DNA of 64,000 nucleotides. Source: Rhizobium deserti (GTDB taxonomy: Bacteria; Pseudomonadota; Alphaproteobacteria; Rhizobiales; Rhizobiaceae). The translations under genes were made by a program, and so were the position numbers. Positions 30,759-38,310 of this stretch are shown piece after piece. The stretch lies in NCBI RefSeq assembly GCF_004358025.1, contig NZ_SMTL01000001.1, forward strand, positions 930,001 through 994,000. Direction: 5' to 3'. Positions within the stretch are counted from its first letter, which is position 1. Each line of letters begins with the position of its first letter. The notes below the pieces were generated by a model, which was not told where the DNA came from, searched no databases, and saw only the letters and a program-made list of their open reading frames with translations.

Positions 30759-31760
30759 ATGAAGCGTCTTCTGCCGGACCGTTTTACGATCATGCTGGTC
30801 TGCACGGTCATCCTCGCTTCCATCCTCCCTATCCATGGGGTGTGGGCCGATTGGTTCGGGACCGCGACCGACGTCGCCATTGGTCTGCTCTTCTTTCTGC
30901 ACGGTGCAAGATTGTCACGTGAGGTAGTGGTTGCAGGCATGCTGCATTGGCGGCTGCATCTCACCATCCTGCTCACCACTTTCGCTGTCTTCCCGCTGCT
31001 CGGGCTGGCGATCGGCTTCATCCCGGAAGACATCCTCCCCTCGCCGCTCTACATGGGCATTCTCTTCCTGTGCGTCCTGCCCTCGACGGTGCAGTCCTCC
31101 ATCGCCTTCACCTCGATGGCGGGCGGCAACGTGCCGGCAGCGGTCGTGGCGGCGTCCGGGTCCAACCTGCTAGGCATGTTCCTGACGCCTCTGCTTGCCG
31201 GTTTGGTGATGTCGACGACGGGTGATGGCGGCGTATCGGTCGATGCTATCCAGAAGATCGCCCTGCAATTGCTGGCGCCTTTCGCGCTCGGTCAGCTCTT
31301 GCAGCCTTGGATCGGCGCCTGGATCCGTGCCCGCAAAACCTTGATGGCTCCCATCGATCGCGGATCGATCATGATGGTTGTCTATGCCGCCTTCTCGGAA
31401 GCCGTCATGGAAGGCATTTGGCGGACGTTTTCCCTCACCGATATCGCCGTTGTCGTCCTCGTCGACATCGTGCTGCTGGCAGTGGTGATCTGCATCACGA
31501 TGTTTGGCAGCAGGGCCTTGGGTTTTACCAAGGAAGACGAGATTACCATCACCTTCTGCGGATCCAAGAAATCGCTGGCATCGGGCGTGCCGATGGCCAA
31601 CGCCATATTTGCGGGCCAGTCCGCCTCGATCGGGGCCATCGTCCTGCCGATCATGCTCTTCCACCAGATTCAGCTAATGACCTGCGCAATCATTGCCCAG
31701 AAATATGCGCAACGCCTGAAGGCCAAGGAGCCAGCGACGCCGGCAACCGCGGCAGCATGA
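30759..31760 (+). CDS. Bile acid:sodium symporter family transporter (SLC10A7/YfeH-like)
   Basis: A 333-residue membrane protein with about ten transmembrane helices. It matches the prokaryotic SBF-like branch related to SLC10A7: LPDRFTIMLVCTVILASILP, FFLHGARLSREVV, LHLTILLTTFAVFPLLGL, CVLPSTVQSSIAFTSMAGGN, ASGSNLLGMFLTPLL, and FCGSKKSLASGVPMANAIF. AAGGAAC lies before the ATG. The substrate in bacteria is unclear for this branch; bile acids are unlikely. It is controlled, by inference, by the divergent LysR regulator. Confidence 0.9.
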   Translation: MKRLLPDRFTIMLVCTVILASILPIHGVWADWFGTATDVAIGLLFFLHGARLSREVVVAGMLHWRLHLTILLTTFAVFPLLGLAIGFIPEDILPSPLYMGILFLCVLPSTVQSSIAFTSMAGGNVPAAVVAASGSNLLGMFLTPLLAGLVMSTTGDGGVSVDAIQKIALQLLAPFALGQLLQPWIGAWIRARKTLMAPIDRGSIMMVVYAAFSEAVMEGIWRTFSLTDIAVVVLVDIVLLAVVICITMFGSRALGFTKEDEITITFCGSKKSLASGVPMANAIFAGQSASIGAIVLPIMLFHQIQLMTCAIIAQKYAQRLKAKEPATPATAAA

Positions 31761-31892
31761 GGCGGTATCTGGGTTAGGGCGTTTCCATCGGTGCGGCAGC
31801 CTTAGCCGTCCCGCCTGCTCGTCATCAGGCAGCACTGCATGTTCCTGCAGCTAATCGATATCTCTCTTGTACAGAGGCTGACGGGTTGAATT

Positions 31893-31926
31893 GGAAAACG
31901 CCCCTTCCTGGCGGGGGAAGAGGCGT
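31893..31926 (-). terminator. Intrinsic terminator of the hsp20 transcript
   Basis: Read on the minus strand, ACGCCTCTTCC pairs with GGAAGGGGCGT over 11 positions, one of them a G-U pair that exists only in the minus-strand RNA. TTTTCC follows. It lies about 40 bp after the Hsp20 stop. Confidence 0.8.
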
Positions 31927-31966
31927 CTGAAGTCCGATCCTTGACTTGGAGGTTTTCGGGTCGAGC

Positions 31967-32449
31967 TTAGTTGATCTGCTGCGGAGCGACCTGGGCCTCG
32001 ATCGTCTTGCCTTCATCGGCAGCTTCCGCTGCGATGGCGATCCGACGGGGCTTCATGGCTTCCGGGATATTCCGGAGAAGGTCGATGTGGAGCAGACCGT
32101 TCTTCAGCGAAGCAGCCTGGACTTCAACGTGGTCGGCGAGCTGGAAGCGGCGCTCGAAAGCGCGCGTCGCAATGCCGCGATAAAGATATTCGCTCTCGCT
32201 GGCATTGGCATCTTCACCCTTTTCGCCCTTCACGGTCAGCACATGCGCATGCGCTTCGATCGAAATTTCCTTTTCGTCGAAGCCGGCGACGGCCATGGTG
32301 ATGCGATAGGTGTTATCCCCGGTCCGCTCGATATTATAGGGCGGATAGCTGGGGGTCTGGTCGGCAATGCTGCGATTGTCGAGCAGGCTGAAAAGACGGT
32401 CAAAACCGACGGTGGAGCGGTACAGGGGTGTAAAATCGACGTGACGCAT
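31967..32449 (-). CDS. Small heat-shock protein Hsp20 (IbpA-like)
   Basis: A 160-residue alpha-crystallin-type chaperone that holds unfolding proteins during heat stress. N-terminal MRHVDFTPLYRSTVGFDRLF is the class A rhizobial Hsp20 start. The alpha-crystallin domain (about residues 38-130) has YPPYNIERTGDNTYRITMAV, GFDEKEISIEAHAHVLTVKG, YRGIATRAFERRFQLADHV, and NGLLHIDLLRNIPEAMKPRR. The exact I-x-I tail motif is replaced by an RRIAI stretch. Translation is very probably temperature-gated by the ROSE hairpin immediately upstream. A terminator follows. Confidence 0.96.
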   Translation of the reverse strand: MRHVDFTPLYRSTVGFDRLFSLLDNRSIADQTPSYPPYNIERTGDNTYRITMAVAGFDEKEISIEAHAHVLTVKGEKGEDANASESEYLYRGIATRAFERRFQLADHVEVQAASLKNGLLHIDLLRNIPEAMKPRRIAIAAEAADEGKTIEAQVAPQQIN

Positions 32450-32545
32450 AATGTCCTCCTTGGGAAGCGACGGTGCGGTTTTAGGTGATTCCGATCCCTT
32501 CTTGGCGATGCGGAACCCATTCTGCAGGCCCTTCTCGGCGCCCGC
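32450..32545 (-). promoter_or_regulatory. ROSE-type RNA thermosensor in the hsp20 5' leader
   Basis: Just before the ATG, the minus-strand RNA reads UCGCUUC-CCAA-GGAGGA (32470-32454). It folds as U-A, C-G, a bulged G (32468), C-G, U-A, U-G, C-G around a CCAA loop, burying the Shine-Dalgarno sequence. The anti-SD UYGCU with a bulged G opposite AGGA is the hallmark of ROSE elements in rhizobial heat-shock genes. Upstream GC-rich hairpins (for example CCTGCGGGCGCCG... and CGATCCC-like segments to about 32545) fit the multi-stem ROSE leader. The 5' boundary is estimated. Confidence 0.8.
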
Positions 32546-32795
32546 AGGTTGAAGATGGGAATTGCCTTTTGCCCCTTCAAGCCCCTGCCGGAAAGGAACC
32601 GCATCGAAATCTGGACGCGGCCGTTGGGTGCAGAAACAGACGATGCAAAGGCTGCGGCCTCCTCCAACGGCGCCGTATTACGCTCCGGCTCCAGGTCTTG
32701 TGCCGCGGAACCGGAAAAACGGCTTTCGGCGTCTTTTTCCTTGACGTCCGACTTGGCGTGCCTATCGCTTGAGGCGACAAGCGAGCGGCACATTC

Positions 32796-33761
32796 ATGAC
32801 AATCCTCCACCTGACCCCGAACAATCCTGCGCCGGCCAACTACACTGCCGGCTATTTCACCGGCCACCGCGGCGCGCGCATCCGCTACGGGCTGTTCCGG
32901 TCGGACCGCTCGCCGGCGGTCGGCACGATCGTCCTGGTGCCCGGCCGCAATGAATTCATCGAGAAGTATTTCGAAACCATCCGGGACCTCAACGCCCTCG
33001 GCCTTTGGGTGGCCGTTTATGATCTGCGCGGCCAAGGCGGGTCCGACCGCCTGACCAAAAACCAGCGCAAGGGGCATGTACGGCGGTTCGTGGATTACGA
33101 GCGCGACTTAGAAATTTTCCTGGAGCATATCGTACTGCCGGATGCCCGCCTGCCCTTCTTCCTCGTCGCTCACTCCACGGGAGCGCTGGTTGCCCTTTCT
33201 GCAGCACCGAGACTGTCGAACCGCATTAGCCGCATGGCACTTGCAGCGCCATACATCGCGCTCACCGGCCAGAGCCTCCCGGAAGGTGTTATCCGCACCA
33301 TTGCCGGCTTGGCCAGTTGGACGGGATTGGGCAAAGTGCAGCTTGGACAGGATCAAAGTCATCGGCCGTTTGCGGGCAATCCCCTGACATCCGACCCGGA
33401 CAGGTTCCGGCGCAATGCGGAGATCATCGCCGCTCATCCGGAGTTGACGATCGGCGCCCCCACCGCTCGCTGGCTACACGAAACCTTCAAGGCGGCAAAA
33501 CGCGTCGCTTCCCAGGCGCATCTGACGAAGATCACCATTCCGACGCTAATTCTGGCGCCGGTGCTAGACGGCATCGTGCCCTATGCAGCGCAAGAGGAAT
33601 TGTCGCGCAACTTTCGGGCTGGGCAGCTCGTCACCATCACCGGCGGCCGCCATGAACTGCTGCAGGACAGGGATATCTATCGGGCACAGGCGCTCGCTGC
33701 GATCGAGGCCTTTATGCCGGGACTGGACGGTGGGCTGGACCTTTCTGAGACTGCCGCCTGA
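32796..33761 (+). CDS. Alpha/beta hydrolase (lysophospholipase/monoacylglycerol lipase-like)
   Basis: A 321-residue cytosolic alpha/beta hydrolase of the PldB/monoglyceride lipase group (Hydrolase_4). Segments are GTIVLVPGRNEFIEKYFETI, VYDLRGQGGSDRL, the nucleophile elbow LVAHSTGALVAL, PTLILAPVLDGIVPYAAQEE with the acid, and ITGGRHELLQDRD with the catalytic His. The ATG at 32796 is chosen; a TTG nine codons upstream has no ribosome site. It lies in the opposite direction to hsp20, with about 350 bp shared. It faces hisN across six bp. Substrate not certain. Confidence 0.9.
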   Translation: MTILHLTPNNPAPANYTAGYFTGHRGARIRYGLFRSDRSPAVGTIVLVPGRNEFIEKYFETIRDLNALGLWVAVYDLRGQGGSDRLTKNQRKGHVRRFVDYERDLEIFLEHIVLPDARLPFFLVAHSTGALVALSAAPRLSNRISRMALAAPYIALTGQSLPEGVIRTIAGLASWTGLGKVQLGQDQSHRPFAGNPLTSDPDRFRRNAEIIAAHPELTIGAPTARWLHETFKAAKRVASQAHLTKITIPTLILAPVLDGIVPYAAQEELSRNFRAGQLVTITGGRHELLQDRDIYRAQALAAIEAFMPGLDGGLDLSETAA

Positions 33762-33767
33762 AAAGCA

Positions 33768-34544
33768 CTACCGGCCGGCCAGCAGCGCCATGGCTTCTTC
33801 GTGGACAGCCTTCGAGCCCGCCGCGACAATGCTGCCACCGTTTTCCGGCCGGCCGCCGTCCCAGGTGGTAATCACGCCGCCAGCCTGCTCGATGATCGGG
33901 ATCAGCGCCCCGACGTCATAGGGCTTGAGGCTGTTCTCGACGACAAGGTCTATATGGCCTGCAGCAAGCAGTGCATAGGCGTAGCAATCGCAGCCATAGC
34001 GGAACAACCGCACCTTTTCCTCCACCGCCCGGTATCTGACGGCATCTTCGCCGGTAAAGATATGCGGCGAGGTGGTAAATAGAATGGCATTGGCAAGCGC
34101 GCCGCAGTCGCGCGTCGCAAGCTGCCGCTCACCGTCCGGACCGGAATACCAGGCGCGCGTACCGTCTGCATAATAGCGTTCGCCGATAAATGGCTGATCC
34201 ATCAGCCCCATCATTGCACGGCCGTGGGATTGGAAACCGATCAGCGTGCCCCAGACCGGCAGGCCCGAAATAAACGCTCGCGTACCGTCGATCGGATCGA
34301 TGACCCAGACATGCTCGCGGTCGAGCCCGGTATTGCCATGCTCCTCGCCGAGAATCCCATGCCCGGGAAACTTTGCAACGATCATCGCTCTGATTGCCGT
34401 TTCGGCGGCACGGTCACCTTCGGTAACCGGATCGAAGCCTTCTTGTATCTTGTTGACGATCGAAACGCCGGTGCGAAATCGCGGCAGCGTTTCCGCCTTC
34501 GCGGCATCGGCGAGAGCATGGAAGAAGGTGCGATCGGGTAACAT
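33768..34544 (-). CDS. hisN: Inositol-monophosphatase-family histidinol-phosphatase
   Basis: A 258-residue member of the Mg-dependent IMPase superfamily, in the subgroup that dephosphorylates histidinol phosphate in actinobacteria and rhizobia. Metal-binding blocks are KIQEGFDPVTEGDRAAE, ILGEEHG, WVIDPIDGTRAFISGLPVWG, and SLKPYDVGALIPIIEQAGG followed by WDG. The FISGLPVWGT and CDCYAYALLAAGHIDLVVEN segments are typical of HisN rather than SuhB. A role in histidine synthesis is inferred; inositol phosphates are an alternative. It is divergent from a small-RNA gene 170 bp upstream. Confidence 0.88.
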   Translation of the reverse strand: MLPDRTFFHALADAAKAETLPRFRTGVSIVNKIQEGFDPVTEGDRAAETAIRAMIVAKFPGHGILGEEHGNTGLDREHVWVIDPIDGTRAFISGLPVWGTLIGFQSHGRAMMGLMDQPFIGERYYADGTRAWYSGPDGERQLATRDCGALANAILFTTSPHIFTGEDAVRYRAVEEKVRLFRYGCDCYAYALLAAGHIDLVVENSLKPYDVGALIPIIEQAGGVITTWDGGRPENGGSIVAAGSKAVHEEAMALLAGR

Positions 34545-34682
34545 TTTGAATTCCCATCGTGGCAGAAGAGCTCTTCTATCGCCTCCCGTCGCAGATTGGA
34601 ATTGTCCGCCAATCTTCAGCTTGGCGAAAAACGCATCATCCCGCCTATAAATGATGCAAATTTAATCACGCGTTAAATGTGC

Positions 34683-34711
34683 TTGACAATTGTGCATAGT
34701 TTCCATAGGTT
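34683..34711 (+). promoter_or_regulatory. Sigma-70-type promoter of the small RNA
   Basis: TTGACA (34683-34688), a 17-base spacer, then TAGGTT (34706-34711) as the -10. The start would be about seven bases downstream, at about 34718, exactly where the first hairpin of the sRNA begins. Confidence 0.65.
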
Positions 34712-34717
34712 CTCCCT

Positions 34718-34793
34718 ACAGTCTCTGACTGTAAATACCCTCCTTGGGTGTTTCCTCCCTAGACTCAGCCGCGCCCCGAGCGCGGTTTTTTTT
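34718..34793 (+). ncRNA. Small RNA with tandem anti-Shine-Dalgarno motifs (suhB/alpha-r14-like)
   Basis: A predicted RNA of about 76 nt. Hairpin 1 is ACAGTC-TCT-GACTGT (34718-34732). Hairpin 2 is ACCC-TCCTT-GGGT (34737-34749), exposing an anti-SD UCCUU loop. A single-stranded GTTTCCTCCCTAGACTCAG follows, carrying a second anti-SD UCCUCCC. The terminator is CCGCGC-CCCGA-GCGCGG plus eight Ts (34769-34793). This layout matches the suhB (Rfam RF00519) / alpha-r14 family of Rhizobiales trans-acting sRNAs with CCUCC motifs. It lies next to an IMPase-family gene, as in the locus that gave the family its name. No coding potential. Confidence 0.75.
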
Positions 34794-34819
34794 GCCTTGG
34801 ATTCTGGGAGAGGCTGAGA

Positions 34820-35707
34820 CTATTCAGCGGCAAGTGCGGTGTTGCTGCCGGAAAAATCTGCGACGAAATCCGCCATCTGTCGCATGAAGGTGGAAAGCGC
34901 CGCGGCAATCACCGGGAATTCCGGCTTCTTGGCAAGCGTCACCTCGTCGACATAGAGCGCCCGGTTGATCTCGATCTGCAGCGCATGCAGCCCACGTACC
35001 GGCCGTCCATAATGTTCGGTGATGAACCCACCTGCATAAGGCTTGTTGCGGACGGCCGAAAAGCCCATCCTGTCGAACATGTGCAGCGCCGCGCGCGAAA
35101 GCTCGGCAGAGGCGCTCGTGCCGTAACGGTCGCCGATGATGAAGTCGGGACGCATGTCGGATCCTGATATCCGGATATTGCCGGGCATGGAATGGCAATC
35201 GATCAGCACGCAAAGCCCGAACCGCGCATGGGTTCTGGCAATTAATCTGCGCAGGCAGGCGTGGTAAGGTTTATAAATCGTCTCGATCCGGGACAGCGCC
35301 TCGTTTACCGGCAACCGCCTGCGATAGATTTCCATGTTTTCCGCGACAATGCGTGGTATGGTGCCGAGCCCGCCCGCGACGCGCATCGAGCCGATATTGG
35401 CATAGGACGGCAACGGTCCATCGAACATGCGCGGGTCGAGTTCATAGGGCTCGCGGTTGACGTCGAGATAGGCACGCGGGAAATGCGCCATCAGCATCGG
35501 CGCCCCGATTTCCGGCGCATCCGCGAAAATCTCATCGACGTAATGGTCGGCGGAGCGGCGAATGGCGATCGAGTCAAGATTGCTGTCGGCGAGGAAGGCA
35601 GTCGGATAGCTGCGGCCGCTATGCGGCGAATTGAACACGAAGGGAATGGTCTGCGTCGGGGGCTCTCTCACCTCGAAATGCTTGATACCGCCTGCGCTGC
35701 AATCCAT
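34820..35707 (-). CDS. N-formylglutamate amidohydrolase family protein
   Basis: A 295-residue member of the FGase family (HutG-like zinc hydrolases acting on N-formylglutamate or related N-acyl amino acids). Characteristic segments are IPFVFNSPHSGRSYP, DHYVDEIFADAPEIGAPML, FPRAYLDVNREPYELDP, CVLIDCHSMPGNIRISG, IIGDRYGTSA, and GGFITEHYGRPVRGLHALQI with EINRALYVDE. The metal-ligand His/Asp/Glu residues in these blocks are intact. No other hut genes are nearby. It is divergent from cpdR, an arrangement I recall as common in rhizobial genomes. Confidence 0.92.
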   Translation of the reverse strand: MDCSAGGIKHFEVREPPTQTIPFVFNSPHSGRSYPTAFLADSNLDSIAIRRSADHYVDEIFADAPEIGAPMLMAHFPRAYLDVNREPYELDPRMFDGPLPSYANIGSMRVAGGLGTIPRIVAENMEIYRRRLPVNEALSRIETIYKPYHACLRRLIARTHARFGLCVLIDCHSMPGNIRISGSDMRPDFIIGDRYGTSASAELSRAALHMFDRMGFSAVRNKPYAGGFITEHYGRPVRGLHALQIEINRALYVDEVTLAKKPEFPVIAAALSTFMRQMADFVADFSGSNTALAAE

Positions 35708-35809
35708 CCTGCTTTTACCATGTCGCCAACTAGTTCGAAGTGGTATGTTGCCAGTTGCCTGACGCCAAGTCCATACTATGTATCCCTCACTGAGGCCGCT
35801 TCCACCCCA

Positions 35810-35824
35810 TTAAACGGATATTTA
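35810..35824. promoter_or_regulatory. CtrA-like box upstream of cpdR
   Basis: TTAA-ACGGATA-TTTA, one base off the TTAA-N7-TTAA consensus of the cell-cycle regulator CtrA, 65 bp before the cpdR start. CpdR acts in CtrA turnover, so feedback would be sensible, but a near-match of this short motif occurs by chance often. Confidence 0.25.
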
Positions 35825-35888
35825 CCGTGACTTGGCAGTGTGAATGGCTATACAGACACTTCTAATACACGGATAACGGTCCCCGAAG

Positions 35889-36251
35889 ATGCTCCAGAAA
35901 ATTCTTCTCGCCGAAGATGATAATGATATGCGCCGCTTCCTCGTGAAAGCATTGGAGAAGGCTGGCTATAAAGTTATTTCCTTCGACAATGGCGCCAGCG
36001 CCTATGACCGGCTCCGCGAGGAACCCTTCTCGCTGCTCCTGACCGATATCGTCATGCCGGAAATGGACGGCATCGAACTTGCCCGCCGCGCAACGGAACT
36101 CGATCCCGACCTCAAGGTCATGTTCATCACCGGTTTTGCAGCAGTGGCACTTAATGCTGATTCCAAGGCGCCGAAGGATGCAAAGGTGCTTTCCAAGCCC
36201 TTCCACCTGCGCGATCTTGTGGACGAAGTGAACAAGCTCCTGGCGGCCTAA
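35889..36251 (+). CDS. cpdR: CpdR-type single-domain response regulator
   Basis: A 120-residue stand-alone receiver domain. The acidic pocket is EDD (9-11), the phospho-acceptor Asp53 is in LLLTDIVMPEMDGIELARRA, the switch Thr/Phe is in MFITGFAAVAL, and the Lys is in VLSKPFHL. Full identity-level resemblance to alphaproteobacterial CpdR (LLAEDDNDMRRFLVKALEKAG). Unphosphorylated CpdR directs ClpXP to degrade cell-cycle substrates such as CtrA. No kinase gene is adjacent; the CckA-ChpT phosphorelay acts in trans. tRNA-Val follows 100 bp downstream. Confidence 0.96.
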   Translation: MLQKILLAEDDNDMRRFLVKALEKAGYKVISFDNGASAYDRLREEPFSLLLTDIVMPEMDGIELARRATELDPDLKVMFITGFAAVALNADSKAPKDAKVLSKPFHLRDLVDEVNKLLAA

Positions 36252-36312
36252 GACCGTAAGCACCGGAATGCAGGCTGTTCAAAAAAGCTTCGCATCTGGT
36301 GCGAAAAACCTG

Positions 36313-36341
36313 TTGACGGCCCGACCGCTCTATGGTCTATG
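36313..36341 (+). promoter_or_regulatory. Probable promoter of tRNA-Val
   Basis: TTGACG (36313-36318), 17-base spacer, TCTATG (36336-36341), 13 bp before the tRNA 5' end. Good -35, moderate -10. Confidence 0.5.
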
Positions 36342-36354
36342 CGCCGCCACGGAT

Positions 36355-36429
<75 letters not shown>

Positions 36430-36438
36430 TCCCTTTTC

Positions 36439-36473
36439 AAAAAGGCCTTTCGAGACATCGAGAGGCCTTTTTT
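36439..36473 (+). terminator. Intrinsic terminator after tRNA-Val
   Basis: AAAAGGCCTTTCGA pairs with TCGAGAGGCCTTTT around GACA, with a U-rich 3' side. It ends the tRNA transcript 10 bp after the CCA. Confidence 0.9.
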
Positions 36474-36744
36474 CATGGCCGTGGTTTGGGAAGACTGGAC
36501 CTCCGCCAGCCGGTCTGTCAGAAGCCCATCGGGGGCGCGACTGCCGTTAGATCAAGAACGGGGTCGGGCGACAGATTGACGTCACGTCGTTGCCACGAGA
36601 TCACGTTGGCCGCCCTCACCTCGTTCAAAGTAATGCCGGCCAGAACCAGCACAGCCCTCCCTGTTTGAATTCGTTTACGGCGTTCACAGTCGAATTGGTT
36701 ACTTTCCTTTTATAAGGTGCAGCGAATAGATCGCGGAGGCTGGC
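36474..36744. other. Gap downstream of tRNA-Val
   Basis: No gene is supported. I looked for an integrase, a repeated tRNA 3' end (attachment site) or an island boundary and saw none. A TTCACAGTCGAATTGGTTAC-like stretch near 36683 may hold the promoter of the small protein at 36745. Confidence 0.4.
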
Positions 36745-36984
36745 GTGGCGCAGTACAAATATCCGACGCATATAGTGGAAACCAAATCCTGGGCCTTCGA
36801 TCAGGATTGGAAACCCGGCCAGGTGGTTCGCAATGCCGGCATCTACCGCTGCACAACCTGCGGCGATGAAATCGTAGTGGACAAGGGCGCCGCCATCCCC
36901 AAGAGCCACCACGAGCACACGCTTCTCGGCCCCGTTGCCTGGAAGCTCCTGGTCTTTGCCCAGAAGCATCCCTCCGGCGGCTAA
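36745..36984 (+). CDS. Small conserved hypothetical with putative zinc site
   Basis: A 79-residue protein starting at GTG, with GCGGAGG upstream. The middle reads VVRNAGIYRCTTCGDEIVVD, with a CxxC knuckle, and is followed by SHHEHTLLGPVAWKLL. CxxC plus clustered histidines suggests a single zinc ribbon-like site. It resembles short rhizobial proteins of unknown function, loosely like YjzC-type zinc proteins. It has no hydrophobic segment. It stands alone, convergent with the DUF1328 gene. Confidence 0.65.
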   Translation: MAQYKYPTHIVETKSWAFDQDWKPGQVVRNAGIYRCTTCGDEIVVDKGAAIPKSHHEHTLLGPVAWKLLVFAQKHPSGG

Positions 36985-37042
36985 TGTCTCACGGCTGAGG
37001 CTTTGGCGGACAACCTTCAGCTTCGATCAGGCATCGACAGGA

Positions 37043-37216
37043 TCAGAATACGGCGCTGCCGACGGCAAAGGTCAGCACGATGAAGATCAGGAAGAGCACG
37101 ATGGCGATGAAGAACAGGATCTTCGCGATCGACGCCGTTGCGGCGGAAACACCCGAAAAGCCAAGGAAGCCGGAAATCAGCGAGATGACCAGAAAAATAA
37201 GAGCCCATTTCAGCAT
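37043..37216 (-). CDS. DUF1328 (YtjA-type) small membrane protein
   Basis: A 57-residue protein. It begins [20 protein letters not shown], then [20 protein letters not shown], and ends [13 protein letters not shown]. Two transmembrane helices with the conserved [13 protein letters not shown] loop define the DUF1328/YtjA family, whose function is unknown; members are often stress- or stationary-phase induced. AAAGG precedes the ATG at 37216. It is short, so it is easily missed, and the overlapping frame on the same strand is a shadow. Confidence 0.9.
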   Translation of the reverse strand: MLKWALIFLVISLISGFLGFSGVSAATASIAKILFFIAIVLFLIFIVLTFAVGSAVF

Positions 37217-37275
37217 GGAATTTTACCTTTTACGTTGAATGGCCACTCAACGTCGAAAAAGGTTCCAAGTTCCCA

Positions 37276-38310
37276 TTAAGGGAAAATGTGGGCAGGTCCA
37301 TCCACGCCAATGGCTACCCGATCTCCGGCGGAACGGATGTCGCGGCTGGGGACGTCTATCCGGAAGGAAAAGGCTTCTGTGCCGCCCAGCGTCAGGCAGA
37401 CATTGCAGGTAGAGCCACCGAACACTAAGTCGGTGATCACACCATCGCCCTCCCCGCCTTCCACTCGGCGGACGGAAATCTGCTCCGGACGCAGCAGCAC
37501 GGTAGTCTGTCCGCGAAATTCCAGGTCCTCAACCGCCAGAACTCCGAGCGGCGTTTGCGCCCGCCCCGCCGTGACTACCGCCGGGAGAAGAACCGCCTCC
37601 CCCAAAAAGACGGCGGTTGCCGCATCGACCGGTCTTTCATAAACCTCGCGTGGATGGCCAACCTGCACGAAACGGCCGCCACGCATCACCGCCAGCTGAT
37701 CGGCAAAGGCGAGCGCTTCACCCTGATCATGGGTGACAAGTATGGTGGTAATGCCAGCGGTCGAAAGGACCTCCGTCACCGCCTTGCGGGTTGCTGCCCG
37801 CAGCCCCGTATCCAGCGCCGAGAAGGGCTCGTCGAGCAGCATCAGTCGAGGCTTGCGGGCCAGCGCCCGTGCCAGCGCGACACGCTGCTGCTGGCCGCCG
37901 GAAAGCTGGTCCGGCTTTCGCGCCAGCATGGCCTGGTCGAGCCCGACCATGTCCAACAGTTCGGACGCCCGCGCCAGCTTCACCGCCCGCTCGGCTTTGA
38001 GCCCAAAGCCAATATTGTCAACGACGCTCAGGTGGGGAAACAGGCAGCCGTCCTGGGCGACGATGCCGATATTGCGCAGATGCGCCGGCACCTGGGCATC
38101 CGCATCTGCGATCCTGTGTCCATCAAGTAGGATCTCTCCCGCATCCGGCGTCTCGAAACCGGCAATCAGGCGCAGAAGCGTAGTCTTGCCGCAGCCGGAG
38201 GGGCCGACAATGGCAGTCCGACTGCCGCTGGTCGCGGTCAGGTGGACGCCGTCGAGCGCGGCCACTGCGCCAAAGTGCTTGTTCAGGAAATTCAATTGGA
38301 GAAGCGTCAT
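37276..38310 (-). CDS. fbpC: Iron(III) ABC transporter, ATP-binding protein
   Basis: A 344-residue ATPase of the ferric-ion (FbpC) class. Walker [10 protein letters not shown] is at residues 36-44, Q-loop [16 protein letters not shown], signature [16 protein letters not shown], Walker [14 protein letters not shown]-loop [16 protein letters not shown]. The C-terminal TOBE region (about 240-340; [12 protein letters not shown]) is present. The start at 38310 overlaps the permease stop (ATGA), giving coupling. It powers uptake of iron bound by FbpA through FbpB. Closely related ATPases serve thiamine or putrescine; the FbpA neighbour decides for iron. Confidence 0.9.
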   Translation of the reverse strand: MTLLQLNFLNKHFGAVAALDGVHLTATSGSRTAIVGPSGCGKTTLLRLIAGFETPDAGEILLDGHRIADADAQVPAHLRNIGIVAQDGCLFPHLSVVDNIGFGLKAERAVKLARASELLDMVGLDQAMLARKPDQLSGGQQQRVALARALARKPRLMLLDEPFSALDTGLRAATRKAVTEVLSTAGITTILVTHDQGEALAFADQLAVMRGGRFVQVGHPREVYERPVDAATAVFLGEAVLLPAVVTAGRAQTPLGVLAVEDLEFRGQTTVLLRPEQISVRRVEGGEGDGVITDLVFGGSTCNVCLTLGGTEAFSFRIDVPSRDIRSAGDRVAIGVDGPAHIFP

